64,000 nucleotides of DNA from contig NZ_JAIOUO010000007.1 in the NCBI RefSeq assembly GCF_019931195.1, positions 62,001 to 126,000 on the forward strand, given 5' to 3'. Positions 34,700 to 42,511 of this stretch are shown piece after piece; position 1 is the stretch's first letter, and every line of letters starts with the position of its first letter. Below the pieces are notes generated by a model. The model had not been told where the DNA came from and searched no databases. It saw only the letters and a list, made by a program, of their open reading frames with translations. The DNA is from Marinobacter sp. F4216. Lineage in GTDB: Bacteria > Pseudomonadota > Gammaproteobacteria > Pseudomonadales > Oleiphilaceae. The translations under genes and the position numbers were made by a program.

Positions 34700-36319
34700 C
34701 TAGGATTCAGGGTATCGCCGGCCAAACTCTTTGACGGCTTCAATCACTGCCTGCCGATTATCCGCCCAGAACCAGTGATCCCGCCCTTCGATTTCCATGT
34801 AGACGGCTTGTTCAAGGTGCCGGGCCAGATACCGACCGTTCTCGATCCGCATCATCCGGTCCTTGTTCTTCTGAATGATCAGCGTAGGTTGTTTGATCTC
34901 TGGCAGGAGGTCCCTCACATCGATATGCCGGTCCGCCTCGAGGACGCTGCGCACGGAACCCGGGCTTGCCGACATACGAATACACTTGGACCACCACCGG
35001 ACCATCTGCTCATCGGCACCCACCGTCGGTGCAAAGTGCTCCAGATTGTTGGCTTTGCCCCAGTTGTTCTCGAGGAATTCGATCCAGCGATCATAGGCTT
35101 CATCGGGAATCGCGTAAGGATAGTCCTCAGATTTCACCCACTTTGGTGAGGTTCCGTAAAGGATGAGGCGGGAGATCCTGTCCGGGTGTCTGTGGGCGCA
35201 GGTAATCGCAGTGGGGCCACCTTCGGAGAATCCGAATAACGTAGCGGTTGCCACGCCGGCATGGTCAAGGACATGGATGATGTCGTCGGCCATATCCTCC
35301 AGCGACGCCGGCTCGGCCACGCGATCCGACAACCCCATGCCCCGCTTGTCGAACAGAATCACGGTGAAGTCTTCGCTCAGTGCCAAGAACAGACTTTCAA
35401 GTGATGGCAGATCCGTCAACTGGTCCAGATGGGAAACAAAGCCCCAGACCACCACCAGGGCAGGCTTGCCGGAGCTGATGGACTTGTAGGCGATGTGTAC
35501 GCTCTGATTTCTGGCGTAGGCCACGTCAGACATCTGCACATCGTGTTCAGAAACCTCGAAAGTTTGCCGCGCCGGGGCAGGCTCCCCGTTACGAATGCTC
35601 TGGGCCAGTGATCTCAGTTCTTTACCTGGCTGGATGCCGAGCTCTTCGTCCAGTACGTCGGCGAGTCGCTGGTAGAGCGACAGCGCGTGCTCCGCCTTGT
35701 CTTCAAGCCAGGCTTGCCGAATCAGCGCGGCATACGCGTGCTCGTACAGAGGATCAACCGCAAACATCCGCTCGCAAAGCCGCTGGAGATGCTCAGACTG
35801 TTGGTGAGATTCGGCACGGCGAATCATCCGTTCCAGCAGGGCGTGAAAGGTTCGGGATGTGCTTTCCCGCTGAATGTAAAGCCATTCGTCAAAGGTGTCG
35901 CACCCGGCCAGATAGAAACCTTCCATGAATTGGGCCTGCCAGTGGTCAAGAGTCTTTTTGTCCAGATCCGGCAGTACCGGTTCGGCCAACGCCATTTCCA
36001 TCGCAGATAAATCGGTGATCAGGGGAAACTGCTCGTGGATGCCCAGACTGTCTCCATTCAGTTGGGCCCAATTGTGCCCGAGTACTCTATTGAGGTCGGA
36101 CACCACACTGCGCAGGTTCATCCGTGAATTCTGGTCATCCTGATCCGGCCAGAACAGGCAGGCGAGGGTATCGCGGGAACACATCCGGTTGGACAGCGTG
36201 AGATAACAGAGTAAAGCCAGTGATTTCTTGCGCTTGAGGCGCACGACCTCCGAGCCCTGTTGCAGGGATGGTGCGCCCAATACGTTGAGCTGCCAGATGC
36301 TGTTTTTCTGACCCATCAT
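34700..36319 (-). CDS. SARP-type regulator fused to an alpha/beta hydrolase
   Basis: The 539-residue protein has three parts. Residues ~8-95 are a winged helix (LNVLGAPSLQQGSEVVRLKR, then KSLALLCYLTLSNRMCSRD); residues ~100-245 form a bacterial transcriptional activator (BTAD) helical domain (EHAYAALIRQAWLEDKAEHAL, LYQRLADVLDEELGIQPG); residues ~270-539 are an alpha/beta hydrolase with oxyanion/nucleophile elbow TLFGFSEGGPTAI, Asp region PTLIIQKNKDRMM and catalytic His in IEGRDHWFW. It resembles the hydrolase domains sometimes fused to adenylate cyclases (DKRGMGLSD). The triad is intact, so it may bind or cleave its own effector. It is divergent from a hydrolase gene, with a direct repeat between them. 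Confidence 0.85.
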   Translation of the reverse strand: MMGQKNSIWQLNVLGAPSLQQGSEVVRLKRKKSLALLCYLTLSNRMCSRDTLACLFWPDQDDQNSRMNLRSVVSDLNRVLGHNWAQLNGDSLGIHEQFPLITDLSAMEMALAEPVLPDLDKKTLDHWQAQFMEGFYLAGCDTFDEWLYIQRESTSRTFHALLERMIRRAESHQQSEHLQRLCERMFAVDPLYEHAYAALIRQAWLEDKAEHALSLYQRLADVLDEELGIQPGKELRSLAQSIRNGEPAPARQTFEVSEHDVQMSDVAYARNQSVHIAYKSISSGKPALVVVWGFVSHLDQLTDLPSLESLFLALSEDFTVILFDKRGMGLSDRVAEPASLEDMADDIIHVLDHAGVATATLFGFSEGGPTAITCAHRHPDRISRLILYGTSPKWVKSEDYPYAIPDEAYDRWIEFLENNWGKANNLEHFAPTVGADEQMVRWWSKCIRMSASPGSVRSVLEADRHIDVRDLLPEIKQPTLIIQKNKDRMMRIENGRYLARHLEQAVYMEIEGRDHWFWADNRQAVIEAVKEFGRRYPES

Positions 36320-36353
36320 CGTCCTTATTGATTTTTTTCTGAGCCCTTCCTGG

Positions 36354-36386
36354 CTGCCACGTTTCTGCCACGCCCCTGAAGATACT
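36354..36386 (+). promoter_or_regulatory. candidate SARP operator: CTGCCACG direct repeat plus -10
   Basis: CTGCCACG at 36354-36361 and again at 36365-36372 give an 11-bp period. Eight nucleotides later is GATACT (36381-36386), a plausible -10 for the hydrolase gene starting at 36430. SARP regulators bind heptameric direct repeats of 11-bp period whose 3' copy lies 8 bp from the -10 box (family knowledge), and this geometry fits exactly. The 110-bp region is shared by the divergent regulator and hydrolase. Confidence 0.55.
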
Positions 36387-36429
36387 GATCGTGCAGTTCA
36401 CCAGAAACCAGCCTCCGGAGGAGCCCATC

Positions 36430-37278
36430 ATGTCTTCTGAACATACCCTTACTATTAACCAACAGCTGTTCCATTACCACGAAACCGCAGAGGGCGAGCC
36501 CGTGGTCATGCTGCACTGCAGCGGCGGTGACCATCGCCAATGGAAGGGCATGGAGCACTATCTCACTCAGCATCGGTTCATCACACCTGACTTTGCCGGC
36601 TATGGACGTTCCGTGCCTTTCACTCCATGGCGTGGCGATGACAACCCTGATTTGCGGATGGTCACGCAGATTCTGGAAGGGCTTGATCAACCCTGCCACC
36701 TGGTTGGCCACTCCTATGGGGGCGGCAAGGCCCTTCAGGCCGCGATCCGGGTTCCCTGGCAGGTAAAGACCCTGACCCTGATCGATCCGGCTGCCATCCG
36801 TGTTCTGAACAAACCAGATGGCCACTCGGCATCCTTTCGGGAGTTTTGTTCGATCGGTGATGCTATTACCCAGTATATGCGTTCTGGCGCCTGCTCCTCG
36901 GCCGCCAAGCAGTTCTTTGGATTCTGGCAGGGGCTGGATGATCAGTTTGAGTCGGCAGTTCCCGTTCAGCCAGAGCAAATCGCCTGCATGAAGAAGATCT
37001 TTCATGAGTTCAGCGAATTGATGCTGCCCGATTACAGTGCCCGGGACATGGCGTCACTGACTATGCCGGTTCATCTGATCAAGGGTGAGCGTACCAAACC
37101 AATTGTCCATGACGTGATCGATGATCTGGTCAGCCGCGTTGCCGTCACCCGGCAAACCATCGTTCCCGGAGCGGGGCATCTTCTGCCCCTGACTCATCGT
37201 GCTCCAACGTTCCAGGCAGTTTCTGATTTCATCTCAACCCACTCAGTGCCAGACCCTGTCTGTGTCGACGCGGCATAA
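36430..37278 (+). CDS. alpha/beta hydrolase
   Basis: The 282-residue protein has the HG-type oxyanion start (VVMLHCSGGDHRQWKGM), the nucleophile elbow HLVGHSYGGGKALQAA with Ser in GHSYG, the acid residue in VHLIKGERTKP and His in VPGAGHLLPLTHRAP. ATG at 36430 follows GGAGGAGCCCATC, a strong ribosome site. The open frame begins 13 codons earlier but lacks a ribosome site. Substrate unknown. It is probably controlled by the divergent SARP-hydrolase regulator and is followed 38 nt later by the methyltransferase gene. Confidence 0.87.
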   Translation: MSSEHTLTINQQLFHYHETAEGEPVVMLHCSGGDHRQWKGMEHYLTQHRFITPDFAGYGRSVPFTPWRGDDNPDLRMVTQILEGLDQPCHLVGHSYGGGKALQAAIRVPWQVKTLTLIDPAAIRVLNKPDGHSASFREFCSIGDAITQYMRSGACSSAAKQFFGFWQGLDDQFESAVPVQPEQIACMKKIFHEFSELMLPDYSARDMASLTMPVHLIKGERTKPIVHDVIDDLVSRVAVTRQTIVPGAGHLLPLTHRAPTFQAVSDFISTHSVPDPVCVDAA

Positions 37279-37316
37279 CCCAGTGGACAACAAGATCTAA
37301 TTCGGGGGATACAACC

Positions 37317-38093
37317 ATGAAAAAAATCATCGCAATCGTGTTCTCAGTGTTCAGTTATAGCGTCGGCATGGCCGCGATACTGGGGCTTATGGCGTTCCTG
37401 GTGAATGCCTGCCCGCTGTTCTCCATCGACACGGGAACCCAGTTCTTTCTGCCCTGGCTAAGCAATGCGTTGCTGATCGGTCTGTTTGCACTGCAACACA
37501 GCGTTATGGCCCGAAAAGGGTTCAAGACCTGGCTGACCCGTTCCGTCCCGGCCCATGTTGAACGGAGTGTTTATGTGCTTGCATCCGGTATCACGTTGAT
37601 CGTGATCATGCTGGCCTGGCAACCCATGGGTGGAATGCTGTGGCAGGTCGAAACACCGGCCGCAAAAGTGGGCCTGTACGCCCTGTATGGCCTGGGTTGG
37701 GGCATTCTGTTTCTCTCCACCTTCCTGATTGACCACTGGTCACTGTTCGGTCTCAAGCAAGCCTTTGCCAACCTTAAGGAAGACGGGCAACACGCGCTCG
37801 TGCCCCGGTTTGTCACACCATTCCTCTATAAACTGGTTCGCCATCCCATGATGACTGGTGTATTGATTCTGGTGTGGGCGAGTCCGACCATGACCCTCGG
37901 CCATGCGTACTTCGCGCTGCTGATGACGTTGTACATCCTGTTCGGAACCCGGCTTGAAGAAAAAGACCTGGTCGAGGAGTTCGGGGGCACTTACAAAGAG
38001 TACCAGGCAAGTGTGCCCAAACTACTGCCCACTGTTCGCTCGAAATCAAAAGCTGTTAAGGGTTCCGGTGTGCGAACCGCCGTGGAGAGCTAG
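37317..38093 (+). CDS. mddA: methanethiol S-methyltransferase-like NnrU/ICMT-family membrane protein
   Basis: The 258-residue multi-TM protein matches the MddA pattern closely: LQHSVMARKGFKTWLTRSVP, HVERSVYVLASGITLIVIM, STFLIDHWSLFGLKQAF, YKLVRHPMMTGVLILVWASP and TMTLGHAYFALLMTLYILFG, closing with EEKDLVEEFGGTYKEYQ. MddA methylates methanethiol to dimethyl sulfide with SAM (known for Pseudomonas deceptionensis). Other ICMT-like members lack several of these residues, but activity is inferred. It lies 38 nt after the hydrolase gene and may be in the same transcript; no link to the hydrolase is obvious. Confidence 0.7.
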   Translation: MKKIIAIVFSVFSYSVGMAAILGLMAFLVNACPLFSIDTGTQFFLPWLSNALLIGLFALQHSVMARKGFKTWLTRSVPAHVERSVYVLASGITLIVIMLAWQPMGGMLWQVETPAAKVGLYALYGLGWGILFLSTFLIDHWSLFGLKQAFANLKEDGQHALVPRFVTPFLYKLVRHPMMTGVLILVWASPTMTLGHAYFALLMTLYILFGTRLEEKDLVEEFGGTYKEYQASVPKLLPTVRSKSKAVKGSGVRTAVES

Positions 38094-38160
38094 ACTAATC
38101 TGCAGGTCGCCCCGCCCGGGGTGGCCTTTTCCAACTGGATGCAATTGCGAGACCCAACCC

Positions 38161-38496
38161 ATGGCGTACGACGAAGGCCTGGCGGAACGAGTCAGGGACA
38201 TGCTGAACGGCAAGGCAGAGTTGGCTGAGAAGAAGATGTTCGGCGGGCTCTGTTTCATGGTGTCTGGCCACATGTGCTGCGGCATTCTTGGAGACACCCT
38301 GATGGCCCGCGTGGGGCCGGAACAGTACAAAGCGTGCCTCCGTAAACCTTACGCCAGCGAAATGGACTTCACCGGCCGGCCCATGAAGGGGCTGCTGTAT
38401 GTGCGGGCAGAGGGTGTCGCCGAAGATGTAGACTTGTCTGTCTGGCTCGACCGTTGCCTGGACTTTGTGCATTCCCTGCCCGACAAGCAGCGCTAG
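38161..38496 (+). CDS. TfoX N-terminal domain protein
   Basis: The 111-residue protein is a stand-alone TfoX-N domain: LAEKKMFGGLCFMVSGHMCC (the family's K-x-M-F-G-G core), ILGDTLMARVGPEQYKACLR and MKGLLYVRAEGVAEDVDLSVW. In competence regulators (TfoX/Sxy) this domain is joined to a C-terminal helix-hairpin-helix part; here only the N domain exists, so a role in competence cannot be claimed. ATG at 38161; 67 nt after the methyltransferase stop. Confidence 0.87.
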   Translation: MAYDEGLAERVRDMLNGKAELAEKKMFGGLCFMVSGHMCCGILGDTLMARVGPEQYKACLRKPYASEMDFTGRPMKGLLYVRAEGVAEDVDLSVWLDRCLDFVHSLPDKQR

Positions 38497-38528
38497 GTCT
38501 GGTTCCGGCCCGCTCCCTGAATAGAGCG

Positions 38529-38576
38529 AACCGGGTACGGCAGGTCAGGAATGCCGCCTTCCCGACCTACCCGGTT
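38529..38576. terminator. hairpin between convergent TfoX-N and PEP-CTERM-like genes
   Basis: AACCGGGT (38529-38536) pairs with ACCCGGTT (38569-38576), with an inner AGGTC/GACCT pair and a bulge. Short T-tract. A possible bidirectional terminator in the 88-bp gap. Confidence 0.45.
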
Positions 38577-38584
38577 TCGTCGTC

Positions 38585-39253
38585 TCAATTCGCCCGGCGT
38601 GATTGCCGGGCACACCAACCGCTGAGTGCAAGCAGCCCGATCAGCATCAGGTAAAGGCTGGATGGGCCTGAGACAGAGACGAGGTCTCGAGTTGGCCCCG
38701 GAGCGACCTGAATGTCGGTAATTTCACCTTCGAGACCGTAAAGAACGACTTCATCGCTTACTGACGCCAGGTCAATGGCGGTGGAAAAAGTGCCCCCCAG
38801 GAAGTCGGCGATCGGAAAATCAGCGGGACCGAGGGAGAACGGTGTGCCGGAAAATTCGAAATCCAGAGTGACTACATCTGGCCCGAAACCGCCCGTTGGA
38901 ACCTCGTCCAGATAGGAAAGGGCATTGTCACTGAAGTCCAGGTAATGGAAAGCACCACCAGCGCCGGCGTAGCTAAGGCCCTGGGTGTTGAATTCCCAGG
39001 ACAGGACTTCCCCCAATCCTTCCCCGCCAGCACCGCTTCGGAAAAGTTCTGGGTCAAAGACAATCTGTCCGTTCATAGTGACGTCACCACTCGTGATCAG
39101 GGAACTGTCATCCCCAACCAAAGGGGCAGAGGGATCATAATCTCCCGTGTTGATGACGATGTTGGTGGTGACTCCCGAGAACAGATAGGTGATGGGCGCA
39201 CTCCAGCAAAAACTGCTGAAAACCGAGGCGGCAATCAAGGTAGCAACGCGCAT
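38585..39253 (-). CDS. PEP-CTERM-like exported protein with variant sorting signal
   Basis: The 222-residue protein has a signal peptide (MRVATLIAASVFSSFCWSAP), a beta-rich, Gly/Asp/Ser-rich body (FSGVTTNIVINTGDYDPS, NGQIVFDPELF, VVTLDFEFSGTPFSLG) and a C-terminal tripartite tail. The tail is SGPSSLYLMLIGLLALSGW followed by CARQSRRAN: short motif, TM helix, basic end. This is the layout of exosortase (PEP-CTERM) substrates, but the usual VPEPS is GPSS, so it may be an off-pattern member. No exosortase gene is seen here. A CRP-like site lies 58 nt upstream. Confidence 0.65.
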   Translation of the reverse strand: MRVATLIAASVFSSFCWSAPITYLFSGVTTNIVINTGDYDPSAPLVGDDSSLITSGDVTMNGQIVFDPELFRSGAGGEGLGEVLSWEFNTQGLSYAGAGGAFHYLDFSDNALSYLDEVPTGGFGPDVVTLDFEFSGTPFSLGPADFPIADFLGGTFSTAIDLASVSDEVVLYGLEGEITDIQVAPGPTRDLVSVSGPSSLYLMLIGLLALSGWCARQSRRAN

Positions 39254-39310
39254 AACTAAGATCCCTTTAGGTTATAGGAATTGTTCTTTGGCTACTGCAC
39301 TCTTTATGCC

Positions 39311-39324
39311 GTGATGTAGATCAC
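39311..39324 (-). promoter_or_regulatory. CRP/Vfr-like site upstream of the PEP-CTERM-like gene
   Basis: GTGA-TGTAGA-TCAC, a perfect dyad of the CRP core half-sites with N6, followed by A as in TGTGA-N6-TCACA. It lies 58-71 nt upstream of the ATG at 39253, a usual class I/II activation distance. The rest of this ~250-bp gap, up to the DUF2845 stop at 39501, shows an AT-rich stretch but no convincing gene. Confidence 0.5.
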
Positions 39325-39500
39325 ACTTTAAATTTAGCGATTTATCTTTTTGGGGTCGGAGATCGATGTATAGGAAGCTGACAGGGCTCACTGGTGAAAC
39401 CGTCGATAAAAAGCACAGACTGCTTTGTAGATCGGAGCGGTTGGTTCTTACCTGGTTTTCCTCTTGATCAGATAGAGCACTTGCTTCACTGCCCAAGCCA

Positions 39501-40082
39501 TTACTCGGGCCGGGACTCAACGTCGACGACGAGGCCATTCTCAAGCGTGACGACCTGTGGGAACTGGTTGCTCGAGAAATCGTAGAGCCAGTGCTGCACA
39601 TAGACCGGTTGCAGAACCTGCCATGTTTCGGTGCGTTTGCGCTGGGTGGGCAGGGCCCACTCAACCCGTTTGGAGGCCGGTTCACCGCATCGGGCGACCA
39701 GTTCGTATTCGTTGGTGGTGTGTCTCAGGGTGCTTGGACTGCAGCGGGCCTTCGAGGGAGTGTGGAACCCATAACCAAGGTTGTCGATGCGGGTCAGTTT
39801 GCCATTTCGAAACGTCAGTTTGCGGATGAACCGTTGGGGGCCGGGATTGTAATACCAGTGCTCTTCGGTCTGAACCACGCCAAGACCAGGTACGGCGGCT
39901 GTCGGGTAGATGGCCACGTAATCCGGTTTGCCGCACAGCTTTTCCACCTCGTAGGGCCAGGCGTCCTCGCTGACCAGAGAGGTGCCGCATCTCAGTGCCG
40001 CATGGTTTGCTTCTGAAAAACTGACGAGCAACAGCGTGAGTAGCAGAAGGGGAAAGCTTCGGGTAGCGCCTGTCGGTTTCAT
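39501..40082 (-). CDS. exported DUF2845 protein, two repeats
   Basis: The 193-residue protein has a signal peptide (FPLLLLTLLLVSFSEANHA) and two DUF2845-type units: LRCGTSLVSEDAWPYEVEKL with EEHWYYNPGPQRFIRKLTF, then YELVARCGEPASKRVEW with VQHWLYDFSSNQFPQVVTL. Each begins with a Cys-Gly and ends in a W-x-Y strand pair, as in the family. Function is unknown; family members are periplasmic and small. The gene is followed by a strong hairpin and then the OmpA gene on the same strand. Confidence 0.8.
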   Translation of the reverse strand: MKPTGATRSFPLLLLTLLLVSFSEANHAALRCGTSLVSEDAWPYEVEKLCGKPDYVAIYPTAAVPGLGVVQTEEHWYYNPGPQRFIRKLTFRNGKLTRIDNLGYGFHTPSKARCSPSTLRHTTNEYELVARCGEPASKRVEWALPTQRKRTETWQVLQPVYVQHWLYDFSSNQFPQVVTLENGLVVDVESRPE

Positions 40083-40140
40083 CGGGAACCTGGGGGGCGA
40101 GGGGACGCAGTAGCCCTGTTTGGCCTTTGGGGAGCAGATT

Positions 40141-40173
40141 CATCGGTGCCTTCATTGAGCGAAGGCACCGATG
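40141..40173. terminator. 13-bp perfect hairpin between the OmpA and DUF2845 genes
   Basis: CATCGGTGCCTTC, 7-nt loop, GAAGGCACCGATG. It lies 14 nt past the OmpA stop on the minus strand. The minus strand has no T-run after it, so it may act as a 3' stabiliser or a factor-dependent terminator instead of a simple intrinsic one. Confidence 0.5.
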
Positions 40174-40186
40174 TTTCCTGTCTCCG

Positions 40187-40972
40187 TCAGCGGCCCTTGA
40201 TCACCCCGTTCTGGTCAGAGATAACCACCTCTACCCGCCGATTCTGTTGACGGCCTGAACTGGTGTCGTTACTGGCCTTCGGGTAGGCCTCACCGTAGCC
40301 CTCGACTTCGATTCGGCTGCTGGAGATGCCTTCACTCAGCAGTGCCTCGTAGACCGACATGGCCCTGCGTTCAGAAAGGCGCTGGTTGAAGGCCTCGTCG
40401 CCGGTACTGTCGGTATAACCCTCAATGCGCACCCTGCGTTCCTCATACTGCTTCATGAAGCCGGCAAGCTGGTCGATGGTTCTCTGGGCAGAGGGTTTGA
40501 GGTCTGCCTTGCCCACGTCAAACAGCACATCGCCCAAGGTCAGCACCATGCCGCGCTCTGTCTGCTCCGCTTGCATGGCGGCCATCTGGGCGCGTAGATC
40601 GGCTGCTTCCTGAGTCTTCATGTTTAGCATGATCTGATTGCGCCGTTCTTCGGCCTCGCTGACATCTTCCTCCAAGGCGGCGCGTAATCCTTGTTGTTGG
40701 GCGATTTCGGCGTGCCTCAGAGCGAGATAGGAAGCATGTTCAATCTCTTCTATGTCCGCATCTTCTTCAAGCAACATCTCAGCTTTTTCCAGCTGTGTTT
40801 TGGAGCTGCGTAACTGGGCTGCGCCACTTCGAGCAACGTCGGGATCCTGCTCAATGGCAAGATAGGCGGACCTAGCTTCATCGAGTGTCTGGTTATACGG
40901 GGGGGTGCTCGAACAGCCTGCGAACAAGGTTGCCAGCCCAAGCGCGATCACAATGGAAAGTAGTCGATTCAT
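40187..40972 (-). CDS. OmpA-family lipoprotein with DUF4398-like N-terminus
   Basis: Lipoprotein signal peptide with lipobox LFAGC at residues 16-20. The next ~120 residues are an Ala/Glu-rich helical DUF4398-like region (YLAIEQDPDVARSGAAQLR; EKAEMLLEEDADIEEIEHAS). The C-terminal ~110 residues are an OmpA peptidoglycan-binding domain: LTLGDVLFDVGKADLKPSA, VRIEGYTDSTGDEAFNQRLS and IEVEGYGEAYPKASNDTSSG-RQQNRRVEV. It thus anchors in the outer membrane and holds the cell wall. The DUF4398 lipoprotein immediately upstream resembles its helical part, so the two may pair. Confidence 0.9.
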   Translation of the reverse strand: MNRLLSIVIALGLATLFAGCSSTPPYNQTLDEARSAYLAIEQDPDVARSGAAQLRSSKTQLEKAEMLLEEDADIEEIEHASYLALRHAEIAQQQGLRAALEEDVSEAEERRNQIMLNMKTQEAADLRAQMAAMQAEQTERGMVLTLGDVLFDVGKADLKPSAQRTIDQLAGFMKQYEERRVRIEGYTDSTGDEAFNQRLSERRAMSVYEALLSEGISSSRIEVEGYGEAYPKASNDTSSGRQQNRRVEVVISDQNGVIKGR

Positions 40973-40996
40973 TCTTTTGATCTCCTTGCTTCGCCT

Positions 40997-41374
40997 CTAT
41001 TGGGATTCCGTTTCGAGCTGGTTTTGCAGGGACTCGATGTTCTTGTTGATTTCATCCATGGCCGACTGGGCTTTTTCCGCCTCTGAGCGAGCGGCAGCTA
41101 GCTGGGCGTCCACGGTAGCTTCCTCTAACAGCAGTCGGGCCTGCTCGTATTCCTCTCGTTCAATCAGGTTACGGGCATCGGCCACTTTGTTCTGCGCTTG
41201 ATTGAGTAGGACGGGGTCGTACTGCCGGGCATCGGCTGCTTCTGCCTGTTGAACGGATGACTCTGCAATTTTCAGTTCGCTGTCGGGTTTCGGCCCTGGT
41301 CCTGCACAGGCCAGAAGGGTGGCGGAGAGGGAAACAACAAACAGGATCCGCCCTGATCGGTAGTGCTGCTTCAT
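40997..41374 (-). CDS. DUF4398 lipoprotein
   Basis: The 125-residue protein has a lipoprotein signal (VVSLSATLLACAG; lipobox LLAC) and a helical DUF4398 body: ESSVQQAEAADARQYDPVLL, NQAQNKVADARNLIEREEYE and ARLLLEEATVDAQLAAARSE, ending in a Gln/Glu-rich coiled coil. The body matches the N-terminal region of the OmpA lipoprotein encoded 24 nt downstream on the same strand, so the pair probably arose by domain duplication. Function unknown. Confidence 0.85.
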   Translation of the reverse strand: MKQHYRSGRILFVVSLSATLLACAGPGPKPDSELKIAESSVQQAEAADARQYDPVLLNQAQNKVADARNLIEREEYEQARLLLEEATVDAQLAAARSEAEKAQSAMDEINKNIESLQNQLETESQ

Positions 41375-41589
41375 AGTGAACTCCCTTGTCTACAGTGGGT
41401 CCCTTGGGCGGGACGGAGCGAGCAAGTTTGTTACGTTTTGTTAAAGCGCTCGGACTAACTATAGCAGTGGATTTCAAACACGAGATTGAAGCGTGGGTGA
41501 TTGGTCTTAACCGCGTGTGGCCGCGTACCATTGGCGAGAATTGCCAATACCTTCTGACCAACGTATCGCCAGAAGAAGGGAGCGAATTA

Positions 41590-42474
41590 ATGAGCGAGCA
41601 ACCCAGCTATACCCCGCCCAGAGTCTGGACCTGGGAGAAAGAAAGCGGGGGTGAGTTTGCGAAGATCAACCGGCCGGTTGCCGGGGCCACTCATGAAAAG
41701 GAATTGCCTGTTGGCGAGCATCCGCTGCAATTGTATTCACTGGCGACCCCGAATGGCGTGAAAGTTACCGTCATGCTGGAGGAGTTACTGGCGCTGGGCA
41801 TCAAGGGCGCAGAGTACGACGCCTATCCAATAAGGATTACGGAAGGCGATCAGTTTTGCAGTGGCTTCGTAGGCGTGAATCCCAACTCGAAGATTCCCGC
41901 CTTGGTGGACCGCAGTGAGAATCCGCCGGTTCGTGTCTTTGAGTCGGGCTCCATCCTGCTGTACCTGGCCGAAAAGTTTGACGCCTTCCTGCCAGCCGAT
42001 CGGGCCCGCCGGACAGAAGCCATGAACTGGTTGTTCTGGCAGATGGGCAGTGGTCCCATGCTGGGGGGTGGTTTCGGGCACTTTTACAACTACGCGCCTG
42101 AAAAACTGGAGTACCCGATTGACCGGTTCACCATGGAAGTGAAGCGTCAGTTGGACGTTCTGGACAAGCAACTGGCTGAGCAGCCGTTTGTGGCTGGTGA
42201 TGAATATACCATTGCAGACATGGCGATCTGGCCCTGGTATGGGATTCTGGTCCGCGGGGCGTTGTATGGCGCAGCGGAGTTTTTGCAGGTGCACACCTAC
42301 GAGAACGTCTGCCGATGGGCGGATCAGATTGCTCTCAGGCCAGCCGTCCAGCGGGGACGAATGGTGAACCGAACCTGGGGAGACCCGGAAGAGCAACTAC
42401 ACGAGCGCCATGACGCCAGTGACTTCGAAACCAAAACCCAGGACAAGCTGGCCGCTGTTCTTGGGCACTCCTGA
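41590..42474 (+). CDS. yghU: YghU-type glutathione transferase (disulfide-bond reductase)
   Basis: The 294-residue protein matches E. coli YghU/YfcG-type GSTs in length and sequence: YTPPRVWTWEKESGGEFAKI, INRPVAGATHEKELPVGEHP, LYSLATPNGVKVTVMLEELL (thioredoxin fold) and VNPNSKIPALVDRSENPPVR with cis-Pro, VFESGSILLYLAEKFDAFLP. The C-terminal helical domain has YTIADMAIWPWYGILVRGAL. YghU reduces disulfides and organic hydroperoxides with two glutathiones (family knowledge). ATG at 41590 is chosen because a 68-codon upstream extension is not family-like. Confidence 0.93.
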   Translation: MSEQPSYTPPRVWTWEKESGGEFAKINRPVAGATHEKELPVGEHPLQLYSLATPNGVKVTVMLEELLALGIKGAEYDAYPIRITEGDQFCSGFVGVNPNSKIPALVDRSENPPVRVFESGSILLYLAEKFDAFLPADRARRTEAMNWLFWQMGSGPMLGGGFGHFYNYAPEKLEYPIDRFTMEVKRQLDVLDKQLAEQPFVAGDEYTIADMAIWPWYGILVRGALYGAAEFLQVHTYENVCRWADQIALRPAVQRGRMVNRTWGDPEEQLHERHDASDFETKTQDKLAAVLGHS

Positions 42475-42511
42475 GGCGAGTGTGCGCAGTCATCAAACGT
42501 GAGATGTCTGC

